Positions 6,238 through 13,515 are shown, counted from the first letter of the stretch. The stretch: 14,764 bases of DNA from Salinirussus sp. (GCA_028275005.1 JAQCNN010000065.1:1-14764); one strand, 5' to 3'. Notes: generated by a model not told the origin, from the sequence alone. Program-made: numbers and translations.

Positions 6238-6687
6238 ATGGAGGGACGCTCGGAGGTCGCGCCGGACACGCTGCCCGTCGAACTCCAGGCCGACGGTGTG
6301 CTCGTCGAGTACACCGACGGGCGGGAGGTGTTCTACCGCGGGGTTCCCGAGAAGGTGACGGGAACGCTGAACACCCCACCCGGCAAGGACATCCACGTAC
6401 TCGTCACCGACGGCTCCGACACACAGGGGGTCCTCGTCTACGTCAACGAGCGAAAGACCGAAGACGAGATCCTCCAGGGTACCGGCGTCGGCCGGGTGCT
6501 GCTCGACCAGGCGGAGCGGACGACCGTCTTTCCTGGCGTTGCCGTCGAGGACGTCGGCAACGGCCTCCGGGTTGCCGTGACGGTAGCGGACACCGTCGAC
6601 GGCCGGGTGTTCGTCTTCGCGGAGGACGGGATGAGCGAACACTCCTACGAGGTCGTCCCCGCCGAAACCGAGGAGGGGGAGGGGTGA
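6238..6687 (+). CDS. DUF5796-type haloarchaeal protein
   Basis: The 149-residue acidic protein has no predicted membrane segment and appears cytoplasmic. Its core, GVLVEYTDGREVFYRGVPEK followed by HVLVTDGSDTQGVLVYVNER and GVGRVLLDQ, matches my memory of the haloarchaea-specific family DUF5796, whose function is unknown. The pattern of alternating hydrophobic residues suggests a mostly beta fold. The start at 6238 gives the usual family beginning with a short lead before DTLPVELQADG, and a TTTTA box lies 27 bases upstream. It converges with the small zinc-finger gene, with only 27 bases between the stops. Confidence 0.8.
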   Translation: MEGRSEVAPDTLPVELQADGVLVEYTDGREVFYRGVPEKVTGTLNTPPGKDIHVLVTDGSDTQGVLVYVNERKTEDEILQGTGVGRVLLDQAERTTVFPGVAVEDVGNGLRVAVTVADTVDGRVFVFAEDGMSEHSYEVVPAETEEGEG

Positions 6688-6714
6688 GCGCCGGGTCTCG
6701 AGGCCTGCCCCCCG

Positions 6715-6849
6715 CTACTGGATATAGGACGGCTCCTCGTCGGTGCAGGTTTCCTCGTGCTGTTTGGCATCCGTCTCGTCGTCGAACAGGAGGCCACACT
6801 GGTCACACTCGTACCACGTCATCTCGTCGCGCGTGGTTGTCGAGACCAT
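6715..6849 (-). CDS. 44-residue C2H2-like zinc-finger protein (DUF7128-type)
   Basis: The product has the zinc-ligand pattern of one C2H2-like finger: CDQCGLLFDDETDAKQHEETC, with the cysteine pair Cys-x-x-Cys, a histidine and a final cysteine, so a C2HC variant. It ends EEPSYIQ, an ending I recall from small haloarchaeal proteins of the DUF7128 type. Such micro-proteins may bind nucleic acid or protein partners, but the role is unknown. The ATG at 6849 is favoured because a clear CTATTTAT box lies 27 bases upstream; an in-frame start at 6906 would precede that promoter. It diverges from the Cdc48 gene. Confidence 0.85.
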   Translation of the reverse strand: MVSTTTRDEMTWYECDQCGLLFDDETDAKQHEETCTDEEPSYIQ

Positions 6850-6872
6850 AATATGCTGTCGACCAGCGACGG

Positions 6873-6880
6873 ATAAATAG
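6873..6880 (-). promoter_or_regulatory. TATA box of the zinc-finger gene
   Basis: CTATTTAT on the minus strand is one of the best TATA matches in the window. It is centred 27 bases before the ATG at 6849 and decides that start. Confidence 0.6.
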
Positions 6881-6924
6881 ATTTCTCCCGGCCGAACGGC
6901 CGGCACCCGACCGCCCGGGCCGGA

Positions 6925-6930
6925 CTTATC
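6925..6930 (+). promoter_or_regulatory. TATA-like box of the Cdc48 gene
   Basis: CTTATC is centred about 27 bases before the ATG at 6954. The short inverted repeat CCCCT-ACG-AGGGG (6940-6952) lies between it and the start codon. Confidence 0.5.
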
Positions 6931-6953
6931 CCGGTGTCGCCCCTACGAGGGGT

Positions 6954-9092
6954 ATGAGCGAGGCTGGTACGAGTGGGGAGGTCCGCGCCCGCGTCGAGGG
7001 CGCGCGAAAGCGTGATGCCGGGCGGGGGATCGCCCGCCTGCCCGAGAGCCTCCAGTCAGAGCTGGGGCTCCTGAGCGGCGACCCCGTCGTCATCGAGGGT
7101 GACCGCGAGACCGTCGCGAAGGTCTGGCCCGGCAACGACGAGGGTGTGGTCCGGGTCGACGCCGACACCCGGAAAAGCGCCGGCGCGACCGTCGGGGACA
7201 CGGTCAGGCTCCGTGGCGCCTCCGTCGAGGAGGCCGCAACCGTCACCCTTCGGCCGGCCGGAGACGGCGCGGCCGGTGACGAGGGCGGTCGCCGTGACCT
7301 CCCCTCGGAGAGCACGGCAGGCGGACGGCTCCAGGACCGGATCGTCGCGCCGGGCAAGCGTCTGCGCGTGGACGGGGAGTCGTTCGTCGTCAGTGAGACC
7401 GGCCCTTCGGGCACTGTCCGGGTCACCGACGCGACCGCCGTGCGTATCGACCCCGAGCCCGCGACCGTCGACGAGGCCGACGAGGGGCTCGACGAGGAGC
7501 CGACCGGCACGACCTACGAGGATATCGGCGGCCTCGACGACGAACTCGACATGGTGCGGGAGACGGTCGAACTCCCGCTGACAGAGCCCGACACGTTCGC
7601 CGGTCTGGGTGTCGACCCGCCAAAAGGTGTGCTCCTCTACGGGCCGCCGGGGACGGGCAAGACACTGATCGCCCGCGCGGTAGCCAACGAGGTCGACGCG
7701 TACTTCGACACCATCTCCGGCCCCGAGGTCGTCTCGAAGTACAAAGGCGAGTCCGAACAGCGCCTCCGGGAGGCCTTCGAGGCGGCGGCCGACAACGCCC
7801 CGGCGGTCCTGTTTATCGACGAGATCGACTCTATCGCCGGCGCCCGCGACGAGGACGCCGACATGGAGAACCGTGTGGTCGCCCAGCTGCTGACGCTGAT
7901 GGACGGGCTCGACACCGACGAGGGTGTCGTCGTCATCGGCGCGACCAACCGTGTCGACGACATCGACCCGGCGCTCCGTCGCGGAGGGCGGTTCGACCGC
8001 GAGATCGAGGTCGGTGTCCCCGACCAGGCCGGCCGCCGGGAGGTCCTGACGGTCCACACCCGGGAGATGCCACTCGCCGCGGACGTCGACCTCGACACCG
8101 TAGCCGCCCGAACCCACGGGTTCGTCGGCGCCGACCTGGCCTCGCTGGCCCGGGAGGCCGCGATGAGCGCGCTCCGACAGGAGGCCGACGGCGAGCGCGA
8201 GCGTGAGCCCGTCGTAACGGCGGCGGACTTCGAGCGGGCGCTCGCGGCTGTCGACCCCTCCGCGATGCGGGAGTACGTCGCCGAGTCCCCAGAGGAAACC
8301 TTTGGGGATGTCGGCGGGCTCGAGGATACCAAAGACCGGCTTCGCGAGGCCGTCGAGTGGCCGCTCTCCTACGGCCCGCTGTTCGAGGCTGCGGGCGCGG
8401 ACCCGCCGTCGGGCGTCCTCCTGTACGGCCCCCCCGGTACCGGTAAGACACTGCTCGCGCGGGCAGTCGCGGGGGAGAGCGGCGTCAACTTCCTGCGCGT
8501 GGCCGGCCCGGAACTCCTGGACCGGTATGTCGGCGAGAGCGAGGAGGCGGTCCGAGAGGTCTTCGAGCGGGCCAGACAGACCGCGCCGGCCGTTGTCTTC
8601 CTCGACGAGGTCGACGCCGTCGCCGGCCGCCGTGGCGAGACCGGCGAGGTGACCGACCGGGTTGTCTCCCAGCTACTGACCGAACTCGACCGGGCGGCCG
8701 AACACCCGTCGCTGCTCGTGCTCGCCGCCACGAACCGCAAGGACAGCCTCGACCCCGCGCTGCTCCGGCCGGGACGGCTCGAACGCCACATCGAGGTTCC
8801 ACTCCCCGGGGAGACCGCCCGCCGAGAGGTCCTGGCGGTCCACACCCGCGACACGCCACTCACCGCGGAGGTCGACCTGGATACCGTGGCCGCGGAGACG
8901 GGCGGCTTCTCGGGCGCCCAGCTCGAGGCGCTGGTCCGCGACGCCTCATTGCGGGCGGTCCGGACGGTCGCAGGGACGGTCGACCCCGAGGCCGCCGACG
9001 AACACACCGACCAGGTCACGGTCACTCGCGAGGACATCGAGGCGGCACTGGCTGCCCTCGACCCCGCCGGGGACGTTCCCGAGTCCGAGTGA
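6954..9092 (+). CDS. Cdc48/VAT-type AAA ATPase with two ATPase domains
   Basis: The 712-residue protein is a hexameric unfoldase of the Cdc48/p97/VAT class, expected to extract or unfold proteins, probably for the proteasome. Residues about 10-90 form the double-psi barrel of the N-domain (KRDAGRGIARLPESL), and about 125-170 form its second barrel. The first AAA domain has Walker A GPPGTGKT at 230-237, Walker B VLFIDEID at 285-292, pore loop KYKGESEQ and arginine-finger segment RRGGRFDREIEVG. The second has Walker A at 492-499, Walker B VVFLDEVD at 547-554, YVGESEEA and RPGRLERHIEV. Both ATP sites look intact. The C-terminus is short and has no hydrophobic-Tyr-x proteasome-docking ending. Haloarchaea usually carry several paralogues, so the symbol cdcH cannot be assigned with certainty. 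Confidence 0.95.
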   Translation: MSEAGTSGEVRARVEGARKRDAGRGIARLPESLQSELGLLSGDPVVIEGDRETVAKVWPGNDEGVVRVDADTRKSAGATVGDTVRLRGASVEEAATVTLRPAGDGAAGDEGGRRDLPSESTAGGRLQDRIVAPGKRLRVDGESFVVSETGPSGTVRVTDATAVRIDPEPATVDEADEGLDEEPTGTTYEDIGGLDDELDMVRETVELPLTEPDTFAGLGVDPPKGVLLYGPPGTGKTLIARAVANEVDAYFDTISGPEVVSKYKGESEQRLREAFEAAADNAPAVLFIDEIDSIAGARDEDADMENRVVAQLLTLMDGLDTDEGVVVIGATNRVDDIDPALRRGGRFDREIEVGVPDQAGRREVLTVHTREMPLAADVDLDTVAARTHGFVGADLASLAREAAMSALRQEADGEREREPVVTAADFERALAAVDPSAMREYVAESPEETFGDVGGLEDTKDRLREAVEWPLSYGPLFEAAGADPPSGVLLYGPPGTGKTLLARAVAGESGVNFLRVAGPELLDRYVGESEEAVREVFERARQTAPAVVFLDEVDAVAGRRGETGEVTDRVVSQLLTELDRAAEHPSLLVLAATNRKDSLDPALLRPGRLERHIEVPLPGETARREVLAVHTRDTPLTAEVDLDTVAAETGGFSGAQLEALVRDASLRAVRTVAGTVDPEAADEHTDQVTVTREDIEAALAALDPAGDVPESE

Positions 9093-9349
9093 GGCCAGTC
9101 GCCGCCGAGTAACTCGGTGGGTTAGAACACGTGCCGACGGCTCTGTGTCACAGTTCGGAAGACGAGGAGGCGGTGGGAGTGGGCTGTCCGGACAGCCCGA
9201 TGATGCCGGGTGGGTGCCCGCGAGGCCGAGCAGTGTGCCGGTGTCGACGTGAAAAGCGCCTTGCCGGCATCCATATCAGAGTGGTCTACGATTATAAATC
9301 CCCCGCAATGCTCGCGCCGAGGGCGTGCCGGGGCTGTGGCCGGCCCGTG
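9093..9349. other. Intergenic region with a strong TATA-like element
   Basis: No gene of useful length is supported. The stretch holds the palindrome at 9181-9198 and the A/T-rich element GATTATAAATC at 9290-9300, which reads as a TATA box on either strand. Only very short frames follow it on either side (for example about 40-50 codons on the minus strand from 9270 or 9274), with unconvincing arginine- and histidine-rich products. A small RNA is possible. Confidence 0.4.
9181..9198. repeat. Perfect 18-base palindrome downstream of the Cdc48 gene
   Basis: GGGCTGTCC is followed directly by GGACAGCCC, 88 bases after the Cdc48 stop. With no loop it suits a dimeric protein-binding site better than a terminator hairpin. 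A smaller inverted repeat, CTGTG-T-CACAG, lies at 9143-9153. Confidence 0.6.
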
Positions 9350-9778
9350 TCAGTACTGTAGCCCCAGGTCCTCGTGCAGCTCGCGTTCGAGGTTGTCGAA
9401 CTCGGATTCGAGGTTGCGTTTGAAAAAGCGCTCGACACCGGGGAGCTTGCCGTCGACGACAAACCGGTTGGTCAGCCGGGTGTCGTCGGCCTGTTCCTCG
9501 AGGGTGTGCTCGCCGACCACACGCATCACCTTCGACTTTCCGACGAACTCGACGTACTGCGGAGGGTCACGCGTGCGGTCCTCGGTCTCGACGCTGATCG
9601 TCCGGTTGATCACGGGGATGGGGAGCTTGACCTGCCAGACCGCCTTCCCGTTGCCCAGGTCCTCGTAGTCGGTCACGACGCTGATCGAGCGAGCGCGTTT
9701 CTCCGGGTCGGCGATAAACGACCACACGTCGGCCAGCGGTGCGGGCACTTCGACGACCCGTTCGACCCGGACAGTCAT
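9350..9778 (-). CDS. SRPBCC/START-like ligand-binding domain protein
   Basis: The 142-residue protein has the SRPBCC (polyketide cyclase/CoxG-like) helix-grip fold. It starts VRVERVVEVPAPLADVWSFI, the typical first strand and helix, continues DYEDLGNGKAVWQVKLP, and ends in the long C-terminal helix LPGVERFFKRNLESEFDNLE. The fold encloses a hydrophobic cavity, and members bind lipids or hydrophobic ligands or act as chaperone partners; the ligand here is unknown. The start is supported by an A/T-rich box at 9804-9808. It is probably transcribed alone: the next minus-strand gene upstream ends 46 bases before it. Confidence 0.85.
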   Translation of the reverse strand: MTVRVERVVEVPAPLADVWSFIADPEKRARSISVVTDYEDLGNGKAVWQVKLPIPVINRTISVETEDRTRDPPQYVEFVGKSKVMRVVGEHTLEEQADDTRLTNRFVVDGKLPGVERFFKRNLESEFDNLERELHEDLGLQY

Positions 9779-9803
9779 AGCCGGCGGTCAGACCTCCGGG
9801 GTG

Positions 9804-9808
9804 AAAAA
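9804..9808 (-). promoter_or_regulatory. TATA-like box of the SRPBCC gene
   Basis: TTTTT on the minus strand is centred about 28 bases before the ATG at 9778. Confidence 0.45.
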
Positions 9809-9824
9809 CCCGTCAACTGTGCGC

Positions 9825-10055
9825 TCAGCCCCGGGTGACCCGCCAGGTGGTCGAGCGGGCCCGTCCCCACTTCTCGATCTCGACGTCGACCTCTGCCTCC
9901 TCCTCGGCGAGTTTCGGTAGGCGTGCGCCGACCTGTTTCGACGAGAGCCCGAGCTGGCTGGCGATGTTTTTCGCCCGCACGTACGCCTCCCCGCCGGAGA
10001 CCTTCTCCTGGAGGACCTCCAGGATCTTCTGATCCTCCTCGCTAAGATCGACCAT
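9825..10055 (-). CDS. Small winged-helix protein (DUF7123-type)
   Basis: The 76-residue product has a helix-turn-helix pattern: EDQKILEVLQEKV, then AYVRAKNIASQLGLSSKQVGARLPKLAEE, then a strand-rich end WGRARSTTWRVTRG resembling the wing. This is a minimal winged helix, likely to bind DNA. It matches my memory of small haloarchaeal DUF7123 proteins, whose targets are unknown. The ATG at 10055 lies 27 bases after a CTTAA/TTAAG box at 10080-10084, which fits a leaderless start. Confidence 0.82.
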   Translation of the reverse strand: MVDLSEEDQKILEVLQEKVSGGEAYVRAKNIASQLGLSSKQVGARLPKLAEEEAEVDVEIEKWGRARSTTWRVTRG

Positions 10056-10079
10056 TACAGGATAAAGGGGCTGTACGCT

Positions 10080-10084
10080 CTTAA
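10080..10084 (-). promoter_or_regulatory. TATA-like box of the winged-helix gene
   Basis: TTAAG on the minus strand is centred 27 bases before the ATG at 10055. A nearer CTTTATCC is only about 10 bases from the start and too close to serve. Confidence 0.45.
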
Positions 10085-10124
10085 CGGTTATTGGAACTGG
10101 GGTGTGGCGACGGCGTCGCTGGGG

Positions 10125-10334
10125 TCACCCGTAGGCGTGAATAACGGCAACAGCCAGCCCGCCGGCGAGCATCGCGACCGCCATGCCGAGGCCGGCGACC
10201 ACCTGCATATCGCTCCCGCCCACAGCATCCATGTAGGAGGTCACAGTCGTCACCAAGGCGCCGAGCACGGCGATCACGCCGAAGACAAAGGCAAGCCCGG
10301 TGCCCATATCCGACCGCCCGGCCTGTTCTGCCAT
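10125..10334 (-). CDS. Small two-helix membrane protein (DUF7525-type)
   Basis: The 69-residue product has two hydrophobic segments, about residues 12-32 (TGLAFVFGVIAVLGALVTTV) and 44-66 (ending AVAVIHAYG), separated by a short polar loop YMDAVGGSDMQ. It should be an integral membrane protein with both ends on the same side. The pattern and ending resemble haloarchaeal proteins I recall as DUF7525; no function is known. A CTAAG box 26 bases upstream supports the ATG at 10334. Confidence 0.78.
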   Translation of the reverse strand: MAEQAGRSDMGTGLAFVFGVIAVLGALVTTVTSYMDAVGGSDMQVVAGLGMAVAMLAGGLAVAVIHAYG

Positions 10335-10357
10335 ACCTCAGCCTTCTCCGACGGCCA

Positions 10358-10362
10358 CTTAG
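10358..10362 (-). promoter_or_regulatory. TATA-like box of the DUF7525-type gene
   Basis: CTAAG on the minus strand is centred about 26 bases before the ATG at 10334. Confidence 0.4.
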
Positions 10363-10398
10363 TTCACTCGGTTCACCCCGCGAGACGCGGGTGCCCGC

Positions 10399-11433
10399 TC
10401 AGCTGATCGTGGTGTGAGTGTCCTCCTCGTTCTGTGCGAGATTGGTCGCGATCTCGGCGTTCCGGACAGCGTACTGTGCGGTCTGCTGGAGGCTCACGAG
10501 CACCTCGCGGATCTCGAGTAGGTGTTTGTTGTCCATCTCCGGCAGGTCGGCGAGGATCTCCTCCTCGCGGTCCTCGATGTCGGCAAAGCGTTCGCGCACG
10601 TCCACGGTAGTGTCGAAGTTCCGCTCGACGGCGGCCTCGACGGCCAGTTCCGTGATCTCGTCGACCTCGTCGGTGAAATCACGGATCCGACGCATCGTGT
10701 CGTTGTCGACGTTGAGCGCGTTGTCCTCGGCCGCCAGCGCGATGTCGGCGATATCCTCTGCGTTGTCGGCTGTGAGTTCGAGATTCTTCGCGATCGACCG
10801 GTAGCCGATCAGCGGGAAGCCGTCCTTCAGCCCCACCGCCCGAGCCAGGGTGGGGTTCTGGTAGGCCGTGAAGATCAGGCGCAACAACAGCACGAAGATC
10901 TTGTTGGCCTGGCGCTCGCGGTTCAGCGCCCGCTGGGCGAGGTCCGGGTTGTTGTGTGCGAGCGCCTTTGCCGCCTCGTTGCGCATCGTCGACCCCGTCG
11001 ACTCCAGACGCTCCAGTAGATTGTCGAGTGTGAAGTCCTCGGGGTCGACCGAACACCGGATGGCGATACTGTCCGGCGTCTCCTCGATGACACCCAGCCC
11101 CATCAGTTGGCTCTCTGCGTTGTAGACGGCGTTGATGTGTGCGCTCTCGAGTGTCTCGCTCTCGGGCGCCTCGACGTGGATGATCCGCCGGCCGAGGACG
11201 TACTGCGCGACGATTGCTCGCTCGACGGCGTCGGCGCTGAGCCCCGTTGCGCTGATCATCGCCTCCGTGTCCTCGGTCTGGACGGACTCCGGCATCACCG
11301 TCAGCGCCCCCTTCCCACCGACCCGTAGTGAGACCTCGTCGCCCTTCTCGACATCGTGTGCGCTTGCCCACTCCGCGGGCAGCGTCATGGCGAGCGTCGA
11401 CGGCCCCAGCCGCTGCACTTTGCGCGTCTCCAT
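10399..11433 (-). CDS. AbrB-PhoU fusion regulator (phosphate uptake regulator type)
   Basis: The 344-residue protein joins a DNA-binding SpoVT/AbrB-type swapped-hairpin domain (residues about 1-50, METRKVQRLGPSTLAMTLPAEW) to PhoU-like helical repeats. The helical part includes LLERLESTGSTMRNEAAKAL near the middle and RIRDFTDEVDEITELAVEAA later; PhoU repeats often bind metal clusters through E/D-x-x-x-D patterns, present here. Haloarchaea use such fusions as likely phosphate-linked transcription regulators. No phosphate transporter genes are in this window, so the targets are elsewhere or unknown. An ATTAAGA box about 28 bases upstream supports the ATG at 11433. The tail is acidic and unstructured. 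Confidence 0.88.
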   Translation of the reverse strand: METRKVQRLGPSTLAMTLPAEWASAHDVEKGDEVSLRVGGKGALTVMPESVQTEDTEAMISATGLSADAVERAIVAQYVLGRRIIHVEAPESETLESAHINAVYNAESQLMGLGVIEETPDSIAIRCSVDPEDFTLDNLLERLESTGSTMRNEAAKALAHNNPDLAQRALNRERQANKIFVLLLRLIFTAYQNPTLARAVGLKDGFPLIGYRSIAKNLELTADNAEDIADIALAAEDNALNVDNDTMRRIRDFTDEVDEITELAVEAAVERNFDTTVDVRERFADIEDREEEILADLPEMDNKHLLEIREVLVSLQQTAQYAVRNAEIATNLAQNEEDTHTTIS

Positions 11434-11456
11434 ACCAGCCTCTGGAGACGGGGGGT

Positions 11457-11465
11457 CTTAATAGT
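11457..11465 (-). promoter_or_regulatory. TATA box of the AbrB-PhoU gene
   Basis: CTATTAAGA on the minus strand, centred about 28 bases before the ATG at 11433, is a good archaeal TATA match. Confidence 0.55.
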
Positions 11466-11522
11466 ATCATTACAGCCTATTACACGGAGAAGACCGTGAC
11501 AGATCTTGGGGTGGCACTTAGG

Positions 11523-12608
11523 TCAGACTATCTCGACCAGCCGGGTCTCGAACCGGCCGACCCGGACCCGCTGCCAGCCCCGTAGTTGCTCGTCCAGGTC
11601 GGGGTCCCCGGTGTCGACCCGGAGGACGCCGACGGCTGCCAGCTTTGTCCGCGAGGCAACGACCACGAGCTCCGAGCGCCTGAGCACCGCCGGGGAGACC
11701 TGTTTGTTCCCCCTGCCCAGCACGAAACCCTGGCCGCCGACCGGCGAGACGACCACGACGTTGTCCGCCCCCAGCGTCGCCAGGATCTCCGACTCGGCGG
11801 CATCGGACGCACACACAGTCCCGTCCCGGTAGACGTCGACGCCGAGTGCCGTCGCCGCAACCCCGAGCCGGTCCTTTATCTCGCCGAGTGTACTCCCCGG
11901 CCCGAGGACATACGTCACCCCCGGCTCGACAGCCTCGACAAAGCCCGCGGCCAGGCCCTCGACACTGCCGCCAGCGAGCTGTTTGCTCGCCTGGCGCTGC
12001 TCCGCAACCGGGACCCGAGCGACCGCCCGAAGCTCCGTCCGGACCTCGCCGGCGCGGTAGTCGTCCTCGTCGATGTCGTTGACCTCGGCGGGTTCCGTCT
12101 CCTCGTAGGTCGCCGCCACGCGCCCGGCGGCCGCCGGCGACACCCCGAACACCGAGGAGTACACCTTCACGCCCGCCGGCACACCCAGGATGGGCGTCTG
12201 CCCGTCCGGTGTCGCAACCGTCTCCGCGATATCGGCCGCGGTTCCGTCCCCGCCGACAAAGAGGACGATATCCACGCCTTCCTCGACCAACGTCCGGGCG
12301 GCGTCGCGGGTGTCCTCTGGGGTCGTCTCACCGACACCCGCGTCCGCCCCGGCCGCCGGCTGACCGACGACGACGGGCGCCAAGCCGGCTGCCCGTGCCG
12401 CGTCCGCGCCCATCACCCCCGCATATGCCAGTACCCGGAGTGACCTGTCGACCCCGGCCATCGCGTCGAGTGCCCTCCGTGCGCGCTCGGGGGCGCGCGG
12501 CTCGGCACCCCGCTCGCGGGCTTCCTCAACCTTCCCGTCGGTGCCTTTCAGCCCGACCCGACCCCCCATCCCGGCGACTGGGTTGACAACGACCCCGACG
12601 GTGCGCAT
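11523..12608 (-). CDS. ATP-NAD kinase family protein
   Basis: The 361-residue protein belongs to the NAD kinase/diacylglycerol-kinase-like superfamily. It starts VGVVVNPVAGMGGRVGLKG, the first strand and a glycine-rich nucleotide loop (residues 9-22). It holds the superfamily signature GGDGT at 119-123, then GVPAGVKVYSSVF at 142-154, and later VLGPGSTLGEIKDRLG. These place it with the large ATP-NAD kinase family proteins of archaea and proteobacteria rather than with canonical short NAD kinase, so the phosphoryl acceptor is uncertain. The start at 12608 puts the glycine loop at the N-terminus, and an A/T box 26 bases upstream agrees. A form from 12686 would run through the divergent promoter region. 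Confidence 0.87.
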   Translation of the reverse strand: MRTVGVVVNPVAGMGGRVGLKGTDGKVEEARERGAEPRAPERARRALDAMAGVDRSLRVLAYAGVMGADAARAAGLAPVVVGQPAAGADAGVGETTPEDTRDAARTLVEEGVDIVLFVGGDGTAADIAETVATPDGQTPILGVPAGVKVYSSVFGVSPAAAGRVAATYEETEPAEVNDIDEDDYRAGEVRTELRAVARVPVAEQRQASKQLAGGSVEGLAAGFVEAVEPGVTYVLGPGSTLGEIKDRLGVAATALGVDVYRDGTVCASDAAESEILATLGADNVVVVSPVGGQGFVLGRGNKQVSPAVLRRSELVVVASRTKLAAVGVLRVDTGDPDLDEQLRGWQRVRVGRFETRLVEIV

Positions 12609-12632
12609 ACACCTGATAGGCCGACCGCGTGC

Positions 12633-12636
12633 AAAA
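12633..12636 (-). promoter_or_regulatory. TATA-like box of the ATP-NAD kinase-like gene
   Basis: TTTT in CGCTTTTGC on the minus strand is centred about 26 bases before the ATG at 12608, back to back with the plus-strand box at 12650-12657. Confidence 0.45.
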
Positions 12637-12649
12637 GCGAACCGGAACG

Positions 12650-12657
12650 ATTTATAT
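12650..12657 (+). promoter_or_regulatory. TATA box of the 41-residue membrane protein gene
   Basis: ATTTATAT is the strongest TATA-like match in this part of the window. It is centred about 26 bases before the ATG at 12680, which argues that the very short gene is real. Confidence 0.6.
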
Positions 12658-12679
12658 CCGGGACCGGTAAGCGGCGGGC

Positions 12680-12805
12680 ATGACACTGCTGACCGCGGCC
12701 GGCGAGGTCTCCGTGCAGACCGGCGTCATCGACGTCGTTGGGTGGGTCATCGGGCTGGGCGGCATCCTGGTCACGGTGTTGTGGCTCCGTCACCTCTCCC
12801 GGTAG
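12680..12805 (+). CDS. 41-residue single-helix membrane protein
   Basis: This short frame encodes MTLLTAAGEVSVQTGVID, then one hydrophobic helix (about residues 19-36, VVGWVIGLGGILVTVLWL), and ends RHLSR. The positive end suggests the C-terminus faces the cytoplasm. The evidence for a real gene is the textbook TATA box at the right spacing, host-like codon use with G/C at third positions, and compact placement between the divergent ATP-NAD kinase-like gene and the convergent CinA-like gene (23 bases between stops). I cannot name a function. Confidence 0.7.
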   Translation: MTLLTAAGEVSVQTGVIDVVGWVIGLGGILVTVLWLRHLSR

Positions 12806-12828
12806 GGGACCGGCGCTCACCGCCCGGC

Positions 12829-13515
12829 TTAGCCGGCGGAGTCCACCCGCTCGCGCAACCACGCCGCCGCGTTCGCGACCGCTGTCTCGTCTGTTCCTCG
12901 TATCCTCAGCCGGACTGTCTCCCCCGGATAGCTCCCGACCCCGACGTCGAACTCCTCGCGGACCTGTGCGACCCTGTCGATGAGGCTACTCTCGGACTCG
13001 TCCGCGACCACCGTCTCGGTGTAGGTCGGCTCGCCCTCGAAGCGGTCGGCGACCAGTTCGAACATGGCCTTCATCTCGGCGGGCACCCCCGGCAGGACGT
13101 AGACGTCACCGACAACACAGCCGGGTGCGACACCCTCAGGGTTTTCCAGCAGTTCCGCACCGCTTGGGATGTGTGCGGTCCCCTCAGAGAGGTCCTCTCG
13201 GGCGTAACCGTCCGCCGCCAGCCACTCGTAGACCGCCTCACACTCGGCGGTCTCGGTCCCGAACGCGGCCGCCACGGCGTCCATCGTCAGGTCGTCGTGG
13301 GTCGGTCCGAGCCCGCCCGTGACCACCACCGCGTCGTACTCCGCGCGGTACTCGTTGACGACTCTCGCGATATCCCCCTCGCGGTCCGGGACGACGGTCA
13401 CCCGCTCGACACCGACCCCGCGGCCGGTCAGTTGCCGGCCCAGCCACGCGGCGTTCGTGTTGACGGTGTCGCCGGCCAGGAGTTCGTCGCCGACGGTCAC
13501 CAGCGCGACACGCAT
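12829..13515 (-). CDS. CinA-like molybdopterin-binding-fold protein
   Basis: The 228-residue protein has the MoaB/MogA-like fold of the N-terminal half of CinA (competence/damage-inducible protein A). It starts MRVALVTVGDELLAGDTVNT and carries TGGLGPTHDDLTMDA, the family's nucleotide/pterin-binding loop, then VLPGVPAEMKAMF. In bacteria, CinA N-domains act as ADP-ribose or FAD pyrophosphatases and the C-domain is an NMN deamidase. The C-domain is absent, as in archaeal stand-alone versions, so a role in nucleotide clean-up is inferred only. A TTTTA box 25 bases upstream supports the ATG at 13515. Confidence 0.9.
   Translation of the reverse strand: MRVALVTVGDELLAGDTVNTNAAWLGRQLTGRGVGVERVTVVPDREGDIARVVNEYRAEYDAVVVTGGLGPTHDDLTMDAVAAAFGTETAECEAVYEWLAADGYAREDLSEGTAHIPSGAELLENPEGVAPGCVVGDVYVLPGVPAEMKAMFELVADRFEGEPTYTETVVADESESSLIDRVAQVREEFDVGVGSYPGETVRLRIRGTDETAVANAAAWLRERVDSAG

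Noticed and set aside
7056..8117. Minus-strand open frame (353 codons) opposite the Cdc48 gene
   Set aside because: The plus strand carries two complete AAA domains there; the antisense product has no recognisable motif.
9208..9274. Minus-strand micro-genes starting at 9270 or 9274
   Set aside because: Their products (about 40-50 residues) are Arg/His/Ser-rich without a helix or motif, and the distance to the TATA element is not clearly right; kept only as part of the small-RNA idea.
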